From: Gossypium raimondii
Lineage: Eukaryota; Streptophyta; Magnoliopsida; Malvales; Malvaceae
NCBI RefSeq assembly: GCF_025698545.1
Contig: NC_068569.1
Location: 11,966,001 to 12,030,000 of the forward strand
Direction: 5' to 3'
Length of the DNA stretch: 64,000 nt
Part shown: one piece after another, positions 1 through 11,504 of the stretch
How the letters are laid out: each line of letters begins with the position of its first letter
Numbering within the stretch: the stretch's first letter is position 1
Notes under the pieces: generated by a model
Told to the model about the DNA's origin: nothing
Database searches by the model: none
The model's input: the letters and a program-made list of their open reading frames with translations, nothing else
Translations under genes and position numbers: made by a program

Positions 1-780
1 ATAAAAATAAATTAATATTAAAACGAAATAATAATTTAAAATTTCTTGTGAATGCTTATATATATAATACGCTTAATTAATGTTTTGGAAATTTTGATCA
101 CCGTTTTAGATTTTATGTTGATTTTGAAAGTGTATAAATTTTAAAATTCAATATAATTTTACTTTAATATTAAAATCAAAGAAAATAATAGAATAAATCT
201 TATTTAACTATAAAAATAATTTAAGGAATTGATTAAATAAAAATATAAAAGAGAAGTTATGTTGTTGAGATCCTCCAATGTCTTAACCCAACAAGAAAAG
301 TTTTGGTAATTTTATTCATATTATTTAACATAATAAATGAAAATATGATTACATACAATCATATTAAGATGCTATAATTTGTTTAAGAAAAATTTAAAAA
401 TGGGAAAGTAGTAGTAATACGTTTAAGCACTAGAGGGATTTTGCATCTTTCCTTTTGTCCGAAGAAAGCAGGCGGGGGCAATCGTGTCATAACCCTTTAA
501 GGAATTGGTAGAAGTTGACGTGTGTTGGAAACAGACAAGCCATGTCCGAAAAGAAAGACATGGAGTACTGTATGAAAATGGGAAACCCAAGCGGTTTAAA
601 AACCCAGTTGAAGGGGTGGTAAGATAACATGGTGAAGGCAACCTAAAACCCTCTCCCCTCACCCCTCCTAATTAACCTCCAACAAGCAAAGCAAAGAATT
701 CACTTTCTCTATTTATTCCGCTATATCTTAAGTCTTTCTTCTTGCTCTCTTCATTCTAAAACAAAACATTACTTGGCATC
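1..780. other. Upstream spacer and probable promoter of the GH17 gene
   Basis: The first 400 bases are AT-rich with no gene. From about 420 the composition becomes more balanced, with blocks such as 'gcaggcgggggcaat' and 'ctctcccctcacccctcc'. A C/T-rich leader runs from about 690 to 780 directly before the gene start. The 79-residue open frame on the minus strand here has no recognisable domain and overlaps what looks like promoter. A weak TATA-like 'tctatttatt' near 708 could serve the gene, but this is a guess. Confidence 0.4.
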
Positions 781-2352
781 ATGATTCATGTTTTCCTTCT
801 ATTTTCTCTCTGTTTTTCAGGTACTTCAATTTTTTTTCAATGTTCCTTCTATTTCTTTGTTGAATGTGCCCTCTTTTTTTGTTTTTTTTAAATACTTCAT
901 TTATTTCTTGTTACTTTACAGATTATGGGCTTATACTAGGAGTTACGTCTCTAGGTATCAATTACGGTCAAGTTGGCAACAATTTGCCTCCACCCGACAA
1001 GGTTCTTGATCTCTTGACCGCCCTTAAGCTCAAAAAAGCAAGAATCTACGACACCAATCCTCAGGTTTTAACCACATTTGCCAACTCCAACATTGAGCTT
1101 ATCGTCACAGTTGAAAACCAAATGTTACCTGTCGTAATGGATCCCCAACAAGCACTTCAATGGGTTAGTACCCATATCAAGCCTTATTTTCCTGCCACCA
1201 AGATCACCGGGATCGCCGTAGGAAATGAGATCTTCACCGACGACGACACATCACTGCTAGGGTATCTTGTCCCCGCCATTGTCAGTATCCATGGTGCTTT
1301 AGTTCAATTAGGACTGGATAAGTACATTCAGGTTTCGACCCCCAACTCATTAGCGGTTCTGGAGGTATCTTACCCTCCTTCCGCTGGCAGTTTCAAGGGG
1401 GAGGTCTCGGGTGTCATGTCACAGTTTTTGCAGTTTTTGTCAAGCACCGGTTCCCCATTTTGGATCAATGCCTACCCATATTTTGCTTACAAGGATTCCC
1501 CCAACAAGATTTCCTTGGACTATGCTCTTTTCAACAAGAACCCAGGGATGGTCGACCCTTACACCAAGCTACACTACGACAACATGTTATACGCGCAGGT
1601 TGACGCTGTTGTTTATGCCATGTCTAGGTTGGGTTACGGTGGGATCGAGGTGAGGGTTTCCGAGACGGGGTGGCCGTCTAAAGGGGACTCTAATGAAGTC
1701 GGAGCTACCGTCCAGAATGCAGCTGTTTACAACAGGAATTTGCTGAGAAGGCAGATGAGTAATGAGGGGACACCTCTGCGACCAAACATGAGGTTGGAAG
1801 TGTATTTGTTTGCTTTGTTCAATGAAGATATGAAGCCCGGACCGACCTCTGAAAGGAACTACGGTCTCTTTCAGCCTGATGGAACCATGGCTTACAATGT
1901 GGGCCTCTCTGCCTTGGCCACTTCTTCATCAACTTCATCGGCTTCCATTTCTCTTACTTCCTCTGCCACCAAGGTAATCATACCATAAGTTTTGTTTTAT
2001 TCTAATCCCATTAACCCACTTTAAGCAAATTTTATCAATACTGATAAAAAAAAGCGGAAATATATCAACAAATTGTATACCGGTAGCCCCGAAAGAAAAA
2101 AAAGAGTGTAAGAAAACTACAAATTGTTGTAAAATATTTATAGGAGAAAATTATATTATCGTTTTCTCAATAAAAAAGATTAATCTTTTCTTTCTTTCTT
2201 TCTTTTTGTTTAGTTTCGCCCTCTCTCTCTCTCTATCTTTTTAAATGGTATATATTGTGAAACAGGCGTCAAAGGTGGAATATCAAAGCTTGGTGTACTG
2301 CATGTTTTTGTATTTGCTGACTTTCCAAGGTTTTATGAGAAGACAACATTAG
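781..2352 (+). CDS. Glycoside hydrolase 17 endo-1,3-beta-glucosidase, probable GPI-anchored
   Basis: Three exons: 781-820, 922-1973 and 2266-2352, joined in phase to 392 residues. The first exon begins with ATG and encodes the start of a signal peptide (MIHVFLLFSLCFS). The mature enzyme begins near LGINYGQVGNNLPPP, the usual GH17 opening. The proposed acid/base is Glu116 in AVGNEIFT and the nucleophile is Glu261 in VSETGWPS. There is no X8 (CBM43) domain. The enzyme should hydrolyse 1,3-beta-glucan (callose) at the cell wall or plasmodesmata. Without the last exon the frame would end a few codons into the intron. Splicing at AAG|GTAATC adds a Ser-rich linker and a hydrophobic end (LVYCMFLYLLTFQGF), which suggests a GPI signal. 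The family assignment is firm. The final exon and anchor are inferred from splice sites and phase. By memory it matches Arabidopsis At4g18340/At1g30080. Confidence 0.88.
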
Positions 2353-5042
2353 GCAAAAATGGTGACTTCAGCTGCATGTAAATATTACATTTTGGTAAGG
2401 AAAAAAAATTGGGGTTTTCCTTTTTTAGGTCATTTGATCATTTCTGAAGGAAAAAAAAAAGGAAAAAAGAGGACCACTTAACACTAAAGGTACCCCAATT
2501 TTTATCACCAAGTTAACCCACCAAAATTGAACTTTCTCCACAGCTGATGATGGATTTCATGAGTATCCTTTCAGCATACATGTTCAACAAAAAAGGATCA
2601 AATTAACCATTATGATCAAATGGGTATAATTTCAAAACATACCCTTTTGTGAATTGTGTTGATTTTCTTTTGTTGATCATATTGAAGCTTAATGAAGTAA
2701 AAAGCAAGAAAGCCATTGTATTTCTTTTCAATATTCTAGCAGCAGTTCAAATATGTTTTAGAAGAATTATTTTCTCCATTCATGTAAAAAATTATATTAT
2801 CATTGTTAGAGAGAAATCAATAAATATAATTCTATTTGGTCTGCGAAGAAAAAGCTTTTACTTTCACTTTTGGACGTGGAATCCATAACTGTTCATCTCA
2901 AATAGTCAAAAATAAGTAATAACAAAGACTGTTGAAGCGTTTGCTTTTCCCTTCCCTCGTTTCTCATATACCATAAATTAATAATAAAAAAGACTATAAA
3001 ATATCAAAAGTTTGTAAAAGAATATATGGGATAATGAATAGTTTAAGCTGCTGTTTGGATCTTTATCTACCCCGAACCTGAAATTTGGGCGGCCGTGCTT
3101 TATTCCCTGTGGCCAAATGACCGTCAGCATCGGTCATATGCCATCCTTTTTTTTCGCAAAGAAGCTTTTCAGTATTGGCTATCTTTTCTTTTTCTATGGA
3201 GATAGGGAGACAATCTAAGCTCAGCCTTAGTTAAAAATCTTCGATGGAGATGGTCTTCTCATCTCCTACATCACCCAACTTGTTGCACATGCACCCCACA
3301 ACAAGTTTTAAAGGCCTCCCACTATCAAAATTTTCCCCTTTTCTTCTTCTTTTATTTTAAAATAATATTCTCTTTCAGATGTGCAAAAGAAAGTTCAAAG
3401 GATCCCCATCAAGAAGTAGGAGATTTTGTGGGTGGAATTGTGTGATCTTTGAAAGCTTTGTAAACAAAAACAAGTCTATTTTATGTTTTTGTTTGTTTTT
3501 GGGGTTTTAGCTGATGACATGTTTTCTAGACTCTAGTGGGAGTGACGCATCATTTTTGTTTGAGGCCCCATGTTCATGGAATTTAGCATGTGCCTTTGCT
3601 TCTATGATATGAGGGCATGTGGGCAAAATAGCTGGTCTTCTATATTTCTATCCCCTATCAATGGGGTTTTATCATTATTTGATTATTCTTTTCCACACAA
3701 TTCCATCGAGCTTTCATGAACCCTTCAAATTATAGGTCTATTTGTCTGTGTCTCCTATCTTCAAGATAAATTATGTTTTTTAAAAACAATTAAATGTATT
3801 TAAGATATTTTAGTTATCAATTTGCCATGCTTAGAAATCATAGTTATTCTGAATCAGGGGATAAACTTTGTGATGTTGACAGCAGTATTTGGGAACCATA
3901 AGTTAATATGTAGCATTAGGGCAGCCAAAGTCAAAAAGGGCAAAAGCAAAAATCCATTCGTAGATCACTTGTGCTATTATTTTATGTTTGTGTGTCGGCG
4001 CACTGACGAAGTTTACATTTTACAAAGGAATCAATAGCCCCTTCTTCCCTTTGCTTTATATTTATATTATCCTAAAACTATTGGAATGGGAATCATTGAA
4101 TTCATCATGGTTTGCCACATCGGTATTTGGTAGTTGGTATCTATAAGTCAAACCAAAGTGATGAATTAATTTTCCTCTTCAATTGCTTCGACTTCACATG
4201 CTAAGGAGAACTTCTAAATGGATTTAATTTCGTATTTACTTTTATTATCCTCATCGTTCATTTTATGAAAGTAATATTTGCATTAACAAGTATAGATATA
4301 ACAGATGGGAATCGATTCCATCATCATACCCACTATTTTTATAGAGGGATCAACAACATGCACTATTTTTATCTCTTTTGAGATTGAATGTATTGGCTTG
4401 CACTATTTTGTCAAGTTAATTCAAAGAGTCGCAAGTTGATAGAAGACTTCAATCGCTTGAAGCTTCCTAAATGCAAAGGTGAATTCAGGGGCTTTTTCCA
4501 CTTTTATTATTTTTTTTAATTTTAAATTTCAATTAAATCACTTTTAATGTTTTTGTTAAACGATAAATTTCATTTCAAAAATTTAATAATTCAATTTAAA
4601 TTATTTTAACACCATTTTTTTTTATTTTGACCCTCCCTCAAATATTTTAATTTTATTTTGTCTCAAACAAAAATTCCTTACTTCATTTCTACTTGTGTCA
4701 TTGCCATGCGAATTAACGCTTAATCTCATCAAAATCCACTTGAACACTTCTTTAATCACATCCAAACTTAGCATCTCATAACTCAACTTCTAACTCTCTA
4801 AGAGATATATATATATAATATAGACTCTAAGATATATCCTAAGTTACATTTTATTCCATCCTAAAAGAGTTTTTCATGTCTCTATCGTTAAAAAGACTCC
4901 AAACTTACACCCTGATATCAATGCTCTAGCCAAATCTCACCACTACGCTCCAAATACTCTTAAATCACCATTAACAACTCTAGGCACCCGCGCAAATTAC
5001 CTCCAATCTCCTACACCACCTCTCTATCTTTTGTAGCAATAA
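2353..5042. other. Gene-free spacer downstream of GH17
   Basis: No coding exon could be supported. The first 300 bases are probably the 3' UTR and terminator of the GH17 gene. The rest is AT-rich, with poly-T and poly-A runs. Around 3060-3300 the composition is more balanced and includes a short perfect stem (GGAGATG with CATCTCC at about 3246-3270). Short open frames at 2649 and 3822 have no domain or splice support. Confidence 0.5.
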
Positions 5043-5867
5043 TAAAAATAACATTTGAACTGTTTTTTATCTTTTGTTTTGTTCAGTAATAGTGCTAGCT
5101 TCCGGGCTGGCTATCGCCTTTTTTTTCCCCTTCCATCAACTCTTTCTTTCTTTATTTCTTCTTCTCGTTCACTCCACATGTCTTCTCTCTTTTTTTAGTT
5201 TACAGATTTATATTGTGCATATTTTTGTTGTCTTCACAAGTTATAATGGATAGATAACGATGTTTCGTTCGCTAAAACTCCACTGGCCACTAGTAGTTTT
5301 TCTTGGAAAGTGGATGGCTCTCCATCAGCTTCTTAATCTGTTTCTGTTTTGAGAATATTTCAAAATAATAAATGATTTCACAAGTCGATTTGGATCTGTG
5401 TTGTCTTAAGTTTTATATGTTTTTTTGTTTGTTTTTCCATTGTTTAATAAGTCTTTAATTTTAGAAGTTTTTGTCTACTTTTGTAGCACGATTTTTATTC
5501 TTTCTTATGCATGTAATCTTAGTTTTACAAGTGATTTTAGGGATGGTTTTGTTGTCATCCTCTATAGTTTGGTGAATGCTCGATTCTTTTCTCGTTTTTT
5601 GCTCGTCGCTTTGGACCATCCGAGGCTGATTTCCTTATTGTGTTAAGTGTTTGCAATCACTCCAGATATGTCGTGCTTGAGTGTTGACAAATTCAATTGT
5701 CAACGTGCCATAATGTTTTATTAATGTTGAGGCTAAAGTCTTTGCTGTGTTGATGGAGCTTGTCATACTCCATCTACGATGAGTGTTTGTTATTCCCCCC
5801 TAAATTATATGGTTCCCTCAATTGAATGAATTAATAAATTTACCTTTAAAAAAAATAACATTTGAAC
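5043..5867 (+). mobile_element. 5'-truncated LINE-like retroposon with 17-bp target-site duplication
   Basis: A perfect 17-base direct repeat (AAAAATAACATTTGAAC) lies at 5043-5059 and 5851-5867. Between the copies are about 790 bases that end in 'gaatgaattaataaatttacc' and a short A-run. A long duplication, a 3' end like plant L1 3' UTRs and a missing 5' part are the marks of target-primed reverse transcription. The insert is T-rich and carries no reverse transcriptase domain, so only a 3' untranslated part remains, or it is a non-autonomous relative. The short open frame at 5425 lies inside it and is not a gene. Confidence 0.72.
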
Positions 5868-6131
5868 CCCTCCTTACAAATCAATTCAAGATCACCAATT
5901 AATTAAAATATTATTTTAAATTAAGAGTACATATAAATAATAAATATTTAAATAACTATAATAGAAATATAATATTTTAAAATAAAAATGATGAGATTTA
6001 AATTAAAATAAATCTATAAATAGAATATGTACTCAAACTTGAGCGATGAAAGTCCAAAACCCTTAACCTTGCAACATAATCAATCCCTTATTAGCAAGTA
6101 ATTAAAATAATCTTTAAATGAAAAAAGAAAT

Positions 6132-9100
6132 TGTAACAGCCCGATTTTGGGACCACAAATTCGACGAGAAAAAATGTAATGGCCTGAATTTTCAGAGGTG
6201 TTGGAACGGTGATTCGAGATCACTAAATTCGACAAATGGGTAGAAAATATTATTAATTTAGTGAGTATAAGTTAAATGTGAAGTTAGGAAAATTTTTGAA
6301 ATAGTGAATAGTGCACTAGAAATAAATATTAAAATAATTAGAATCAAAAATGAGGTATCGAGACCTCAAGGATTTTAAATCGAGCCATAAATATTTTTAT
6401 AAATATTTATGGAGTGTTAAAAAGTTAGTATTAAAGTTTCGTTAAGAAATTTTAAAGTTCCAATAATTAATTGAACAAAAAGGACTAAATTGTAACAAAT
6501 GAAAAATTATGAGAAATGATTAAATAGCTTAAATGATAAAAGGAAGAGGACTTAAAAGGAAAATAGACCCAAGATCTATTTGGGCTGGACGGCAAAGGCA
6601 TGAAATCAGCAACAAAGTAAGGAGAATTAAGGGCAAAATTGGAATATTGCAAAATTTACTTAATAAAGTCAGGACCAAAGTGGAATTATCTAGATTTCTC
6701 TTTATTTTTCTGTATTCTCATCAGAAAAAAACACCATAAAAGGGCTTCCTTAAGCTGGTTCTTCCTATTTTTACTGCAGGTAAGTTCAATTCTTGATTAT
6801 TTCTTGAAAATTTTATGTTTTTGTGACTTTTACAACTAGGCCCACTTGTTGAATTCATTAGTTTTTGATTCTATAAAAGAAGTTGAAAGTTGCTATGAAT
6901 ATGTGCTGGAAGTATATGATGATTTAGCATGGAATTAGAGCTTTAAATTGTTCATATGCTGATTTTATTGAAAGAATTGAATAGAAAGTGAATGTTGAGG
7001 ACCTAATAGTAAAAGAGTTTGAATTTAGAGTTATATGTGGAAATTATGAATTTCAATAGTTGTGAAACAACTTATAATGTCTAGATAAATTATTAATTGA
7101 GGAAATTAGATTAATTGAGGGTTAATTGAGAAAGGACCGAATTGTATAAACTGTGAAATTTGAGGCAAAAAGGAAATCAACATTTTGCACTAAAGCAGTT
7201 TTGGACAGCAGCAGTAGTATAACTTTGAAAAATCACCAAAAATTGTGGGAATTGAATTAGAGGGTAAATAAAATATGAAATTAAATCTCATTGAGTCTAG
7301 TTTCTCATAGAAGAAACGGTGTAAGCAATAGAATTGTAAATCATGAGATATAATAAATTTTGTGAGACAATGTCAGAATGATTTCGGGTTCCCCTGTTCT
7401 GAATTTGAAAAATCATAAAAAATTGAATAAAAATAATTATGAGTTATAATTTATATACTTAGAATCCTTAATTAGTCTATTTTAAAAGGAAATAAACGGA
7501 AACATCATCCGAATTCTGTACAATTAAATAATTCATTTTTAGTGAAGAGTGGTCGGAACTGTCAGACAGCGAAGAAGGGGAAACTTTAAAGAATAAAATG
7601 TACTATTTGGCTGAACCAAAAATTCTTAAAATTTTATGGTAAGAAGGTATGTGAGTCTAGTTTCAGTAAAAATTAACGGATCTTAATTTGGATCTCTGTA
7701 GCTCCGGATAAAAATAATTTAGTGACTCTGACTCGGATAAACAGCTTTGAATATACATGTGAGTGAATAGTGAAATTATAGCTAATGTTGTTTAAGTGTG
7801 TTATACACATTAAGGATGTGGAATGGAGAGGAGGAGGAGGAAAATTGGGAAATATATGAATGATTTGTGTATAATTGGTCATATGCTTGATTATAATTGA
7901 TAAACGATGAAATAGAAATGATGCTTATATTTGTGCATTATTGGTCATGGTTTAAGCTCATGTGTGAAAATAAAGTTTCATAGTATGTGTGTATTGTATA
8001 TTCGGTATATGATTTGGCATGAAATAATGTCATGAATGGTTTATGAATTAACACATGTTGGTAAGCCTGATACATGAATAAATGTTGTGCTCATCCATAC
8101 TTATAATGCTTATGCTGTATGTGTATTTGGCTAATATATTTGGTGTATATGCTTAGGCTTTGGCCAAGTAGTGGCTAGATTATGCCACGTTAAATTTATA
8201 AGTTATGCATTGGAATGGTTTATCGTGTAGTTAGCCCCAAAAAGAGTTATATTTAAATACACTAGCTTGCAACTATGGTTGAATGATATGTTTATATCTT
8301 GTGTGATGTGCATAGAAAACGAGTGTGGAAAGATAATGAAATAATAAGTTCATATAGCTGAAATTTAATGATTAAATGTTAATTTCACGAATAATATAAC
8401 GTGTGATGAAATGTATTTATTTTTGAAATGAGAATAAAACAAAAATGCGAAAAACCGAATAAATGATCAAATTGAGCGGAACGCCGGATTTGAGTACTTC
8501 TGATCAGTGGCAAAGTGATAAGTGGTTGCTTTAGCTACACTTATCTGATCAAGTGACAAAGTGATAAGTGGTAGCCTTAGCTACACTTATCTGATCAGGG
8601 ACAAGTGATAAGTGATCATACGTAAGACCATAGTTATACTATGGCAAAGTGAAAGTGAAGTACTCAATTTTTCCGTAACCATTCCCTAATTTGATTAAGG
8701 ATGGTAAGTGACAAATTGACTCAAAAGAATTAAAGAAAATGGATAAGTGGTAGTGTATTTATACCAGGATGATGTTGTTATTCAAGCTAAAGTGATAATT
8801 TTCATTGCAAAATTGAGTTCATAAATGTGTTAATGAATGGTATAATCGATAAACGTTGATTTAAATGGTAAATACGTATTAGTGTTAAAATTAGTGACAT
8901 TGAATTGTACGTGAATTAAATAGAAATTGCTAGTGATATGATTTAAATTGCGAGCAAGAGAAATTGCGAATTGAATGAAATGGAAATGAAGTATGGAATT
9001 GCATGAGTATGTATCGGGTCTCGTAGGCCCTAATTATTATGATTATAATATTTTGAGGATATATTGTGAAAAGTTATAGAAGCATGTTAATTATTTTGAA

Positions 9101-9213
9101 AGTTTTAATTTAGATGAAATTTTATAACTCGGTTTAATACGTTTACAAGTGTATGTGTTTTGGTAATGCCTCATACCCTATTCCGGTGTTGGATACTGGT
9201 AATGGGTGTTACA
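6132..9213 (+). mobile_element. About 3.1-kb solo-LTR-like fossil element
   Basis: The element begins TGTAACAGCCCG and ends GGGTGTTACA, so its ends are a perfect 7-base inverted repeat of the TG...CA type. It is flanked by an identical 5-base target duplication, GAAAT, at 6127-6131 and 9214-9218. No gag or pol frame is visible. It is therefore best read as a very long solo LTR, or a non-autonomous LTR derivative. A second, related copy lies at 46365-49335, and much of the first half can be matched between them. The family name is not certain; this repeat is common in cotton and probably Ty3/gypsy-related. Intact duplications suggest a moderately recent insertion. Confidence 0.75.
8499..8620 (+). 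repeat. Tandem about 47-bp repeat with internal hairpins inside the LTR element
   Basis: Two full units and one partial unit begin TCTGATCA and contain GATAAGTG, a short spacer, then CACTTATC. The last two are reverse complements, so each unit can fold into an 8-bp stem. The array lies in the part of the 6132-9213 element that differs from its relative at 46365. Confidence 0.7.
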
Positions 9214-9218
9214 GAAAT

Positions 9219-10110
9219 AATATTGTTTTAAGTTACAAGTAGAATCTACAAATGCATATAATATCAATTTGAATAAGTACTATAACAAAAATTAAATATC
9301 ACAGTACATAATTGGAGAGATTTAAATTAAAATAAATTTAAAGAAAACTCACACATGATATATATAAAATGAGATTTAAACCTGGCATGTTTGGTTTGCT
9401 TGAATCTGGCATAATAGCTCATTTATTATATCAAAATCACATCAGTTTCAAATAACAACACATTCGGTAGCCTTATAAATAATAAGGTCAAGTGACTTTT
9501 TTATTCCATGTCAATGTATGTTTTAAATATCACTTATTTTATATTCAGTTTCAATTATTTTTGTTTCAATTTTATCCTCACCCGACAACCACATTTTACA
9601 AGATGTTCATGGCTCGGGTGGTCCGCTTGACCAAGTCTGCTCAACTAGTCTTGGGTTGGACTTGATCAATGATTTTTTATCTTCAAGTCGATCCAACCCA
9701 AATTTAAATTAAATGATTTTAAAATATATTTTTATTCAAATTTAATTATAAAATATTTAAACATTAATATAAAATTATATATTTATGATTTTTATAAATA
9801 TATAAATATTTTATTATTTTAATAGAATTATATATTTTTTAAAATTAATAATATTAATATATTAAGTGTAAATATTAATATAAAATTGAATATTATAATA
9901 TTTTGTTATTTTATTATTTTTAAATTATATAAAAATTAAGATGTTAGGGTAAAAGATACATAAACAAATAACACTTATGTTTTAATTCATAGCAAACACG
10001 AGTAAAACCTATCACAATTTTCAAAACCAAACATCTTGATGTAGTAACATTTATCTTTTATCCATCATTTTGAAACTTGAATGTTATTTAGCCTTATACT
10101 AAATCTTAGT
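9219..10110. other. AT-rich spacer with repeat fragments
   Basis: No gene is visible. A more GC-rich patch at about 9590-9710 contains 'ggctcgggtggtccgcttgacc' split by ordinary sequence and looks like part of a dispersed repeat. The stretch after 9710 is almost only A and T. Confidence 0.4.
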
Positions 10111-10830
10111 AATTATCAAAATTTTATGACTTTACCAAAATATTTAACAATTACCAATAATTCTAAAGATTTATCAAAATATTTAACAATTTACCAATAA
10201 TTCTAAGGATTTACCAAAATATCTAATGATTTACCAATATTTCTAAGGATATACCAATATATCTAACAATTTGCCAAAATTTTTAACGATTTACCAATAA
10301 TTCTAACAATTTACCAAAATATCTAACGATTTACCAATAATTTTAAGGATTTATCAAAATATCTAACGCTTTACCAAAATTTCTAATGATTTATCAAAAT
10401 ATCTAACGATTTACCAATATTTATGAGACTTTATCAAATTTTCTATGGTTTTATCAATATTTCCAAAATTTCTAACCTTATACTAACGGTTAACAATTAC
10501 CAAAATTTCTGCGAATTTGTCAAAATATCTAAAACTTTACCAATAGTTTTATGGATTTACCAAAATATCTAAGACTTTGCCAATATTTTTATTGATTTAC
10601 CAGTATTTATATGGATTTACTTTACTAAAATAATTAACATTTCGGATTTACCAAAATATTTAAAACTTTATCAATATTTTTATTGATTTATCAATATCTA
10701 ACAATTTACCGAAATATCTAAGACTTTATCAATACATTTAATTTATACATTTATCAAAATATCTAACATTTTTATTAAAATATATAACAATTATCAAAAT
10801 ATCTAATATTTTATCAAAATTTTTAAAACT
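10111..10830 (+). repeat. Degenerate 20-bp minisatellite
   Basis: About 35 head-to-tail copies of a 20-base unit, consensus GATTTACCAAAATATCTAAC, cover some 720 bases. The 20-base period is kept exactly over many successive units between about 10190 and 10430. Units alternate between forms with AAAATATC and AATAATTC. Copies decay and the period slips towards the right end. It is not related to the neighbouring gene. Confidence 0.85.
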
Positions 10831-11504
10831 AAACCTTCAAAAAAAAACTTTTTTTAACCGGCTTTTTATGTAGGAAGCCATAGTAAAAGTGTCGGTTTGT
10901 TTCCCGAGAAAGTAAAAGCCAGAAATTCATAGTTTTGTGTCTTCTCTCGTTCATCCACGAAACTATTACGAAGATACCAAGAAACAAGGATCTCAGTTTT
11001 CCATATTAGAAAGATGCTTGTTTCTTGATCAAAAGATGGTAATATGGAAATAGTATTTAAATTTGAGCTTCAAGTAAATATTCGTGTTCAGTCTCGTAGT
11101 GTTGAGGTCAGGTGTAATCCAATGGGCTTAAGATAGAAAATGAGACCTGCAATAAGTGGTGTTTGAAGCCTAAAGTTTCAAAGCATAACTCATTCGACTC
11201 AGTCCAAAGGATTAACACCCATCGACACTTGTCATTTTCTAATCTATTTCTAGTTTAAATCAAGCAATAAAAAAGAGAATAGAATTTTCTTTTTCATTTT
11301 CCAGAAATCCAAATATATTTTCCATCTATTCCGTAGGAAAAAAATTGTATCATTCTCTTGAAATATCCTGAAGTGGTAAGCACCCTTTACAAGTTTCTAG
11401 CAATTTCCACTGAATAGCAGATTCATTTAGTTATCCTTACTCTCTAATTTAAAAAAAAAAGAAGCAAATATAGGAGAGGCAAAGTAAAATAGTTCAGAAG
11501 CACA
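10831..11504. other. Spacer and 5' flank of the calcyclin-binding protein gene
   Basis: No coding exon is supported. The stretch just upstream of the gene contains an A-run and 'gcaaatataggagaggc', probably the 5' UTR. The first 600 bases have no recognisable content. Confidence 0.4.

Noticed and set aside
423-662. 79-codon open frame, minus strand
   Set aside because: No domain, overlaps the likely GH17 promoter, no splice partners.
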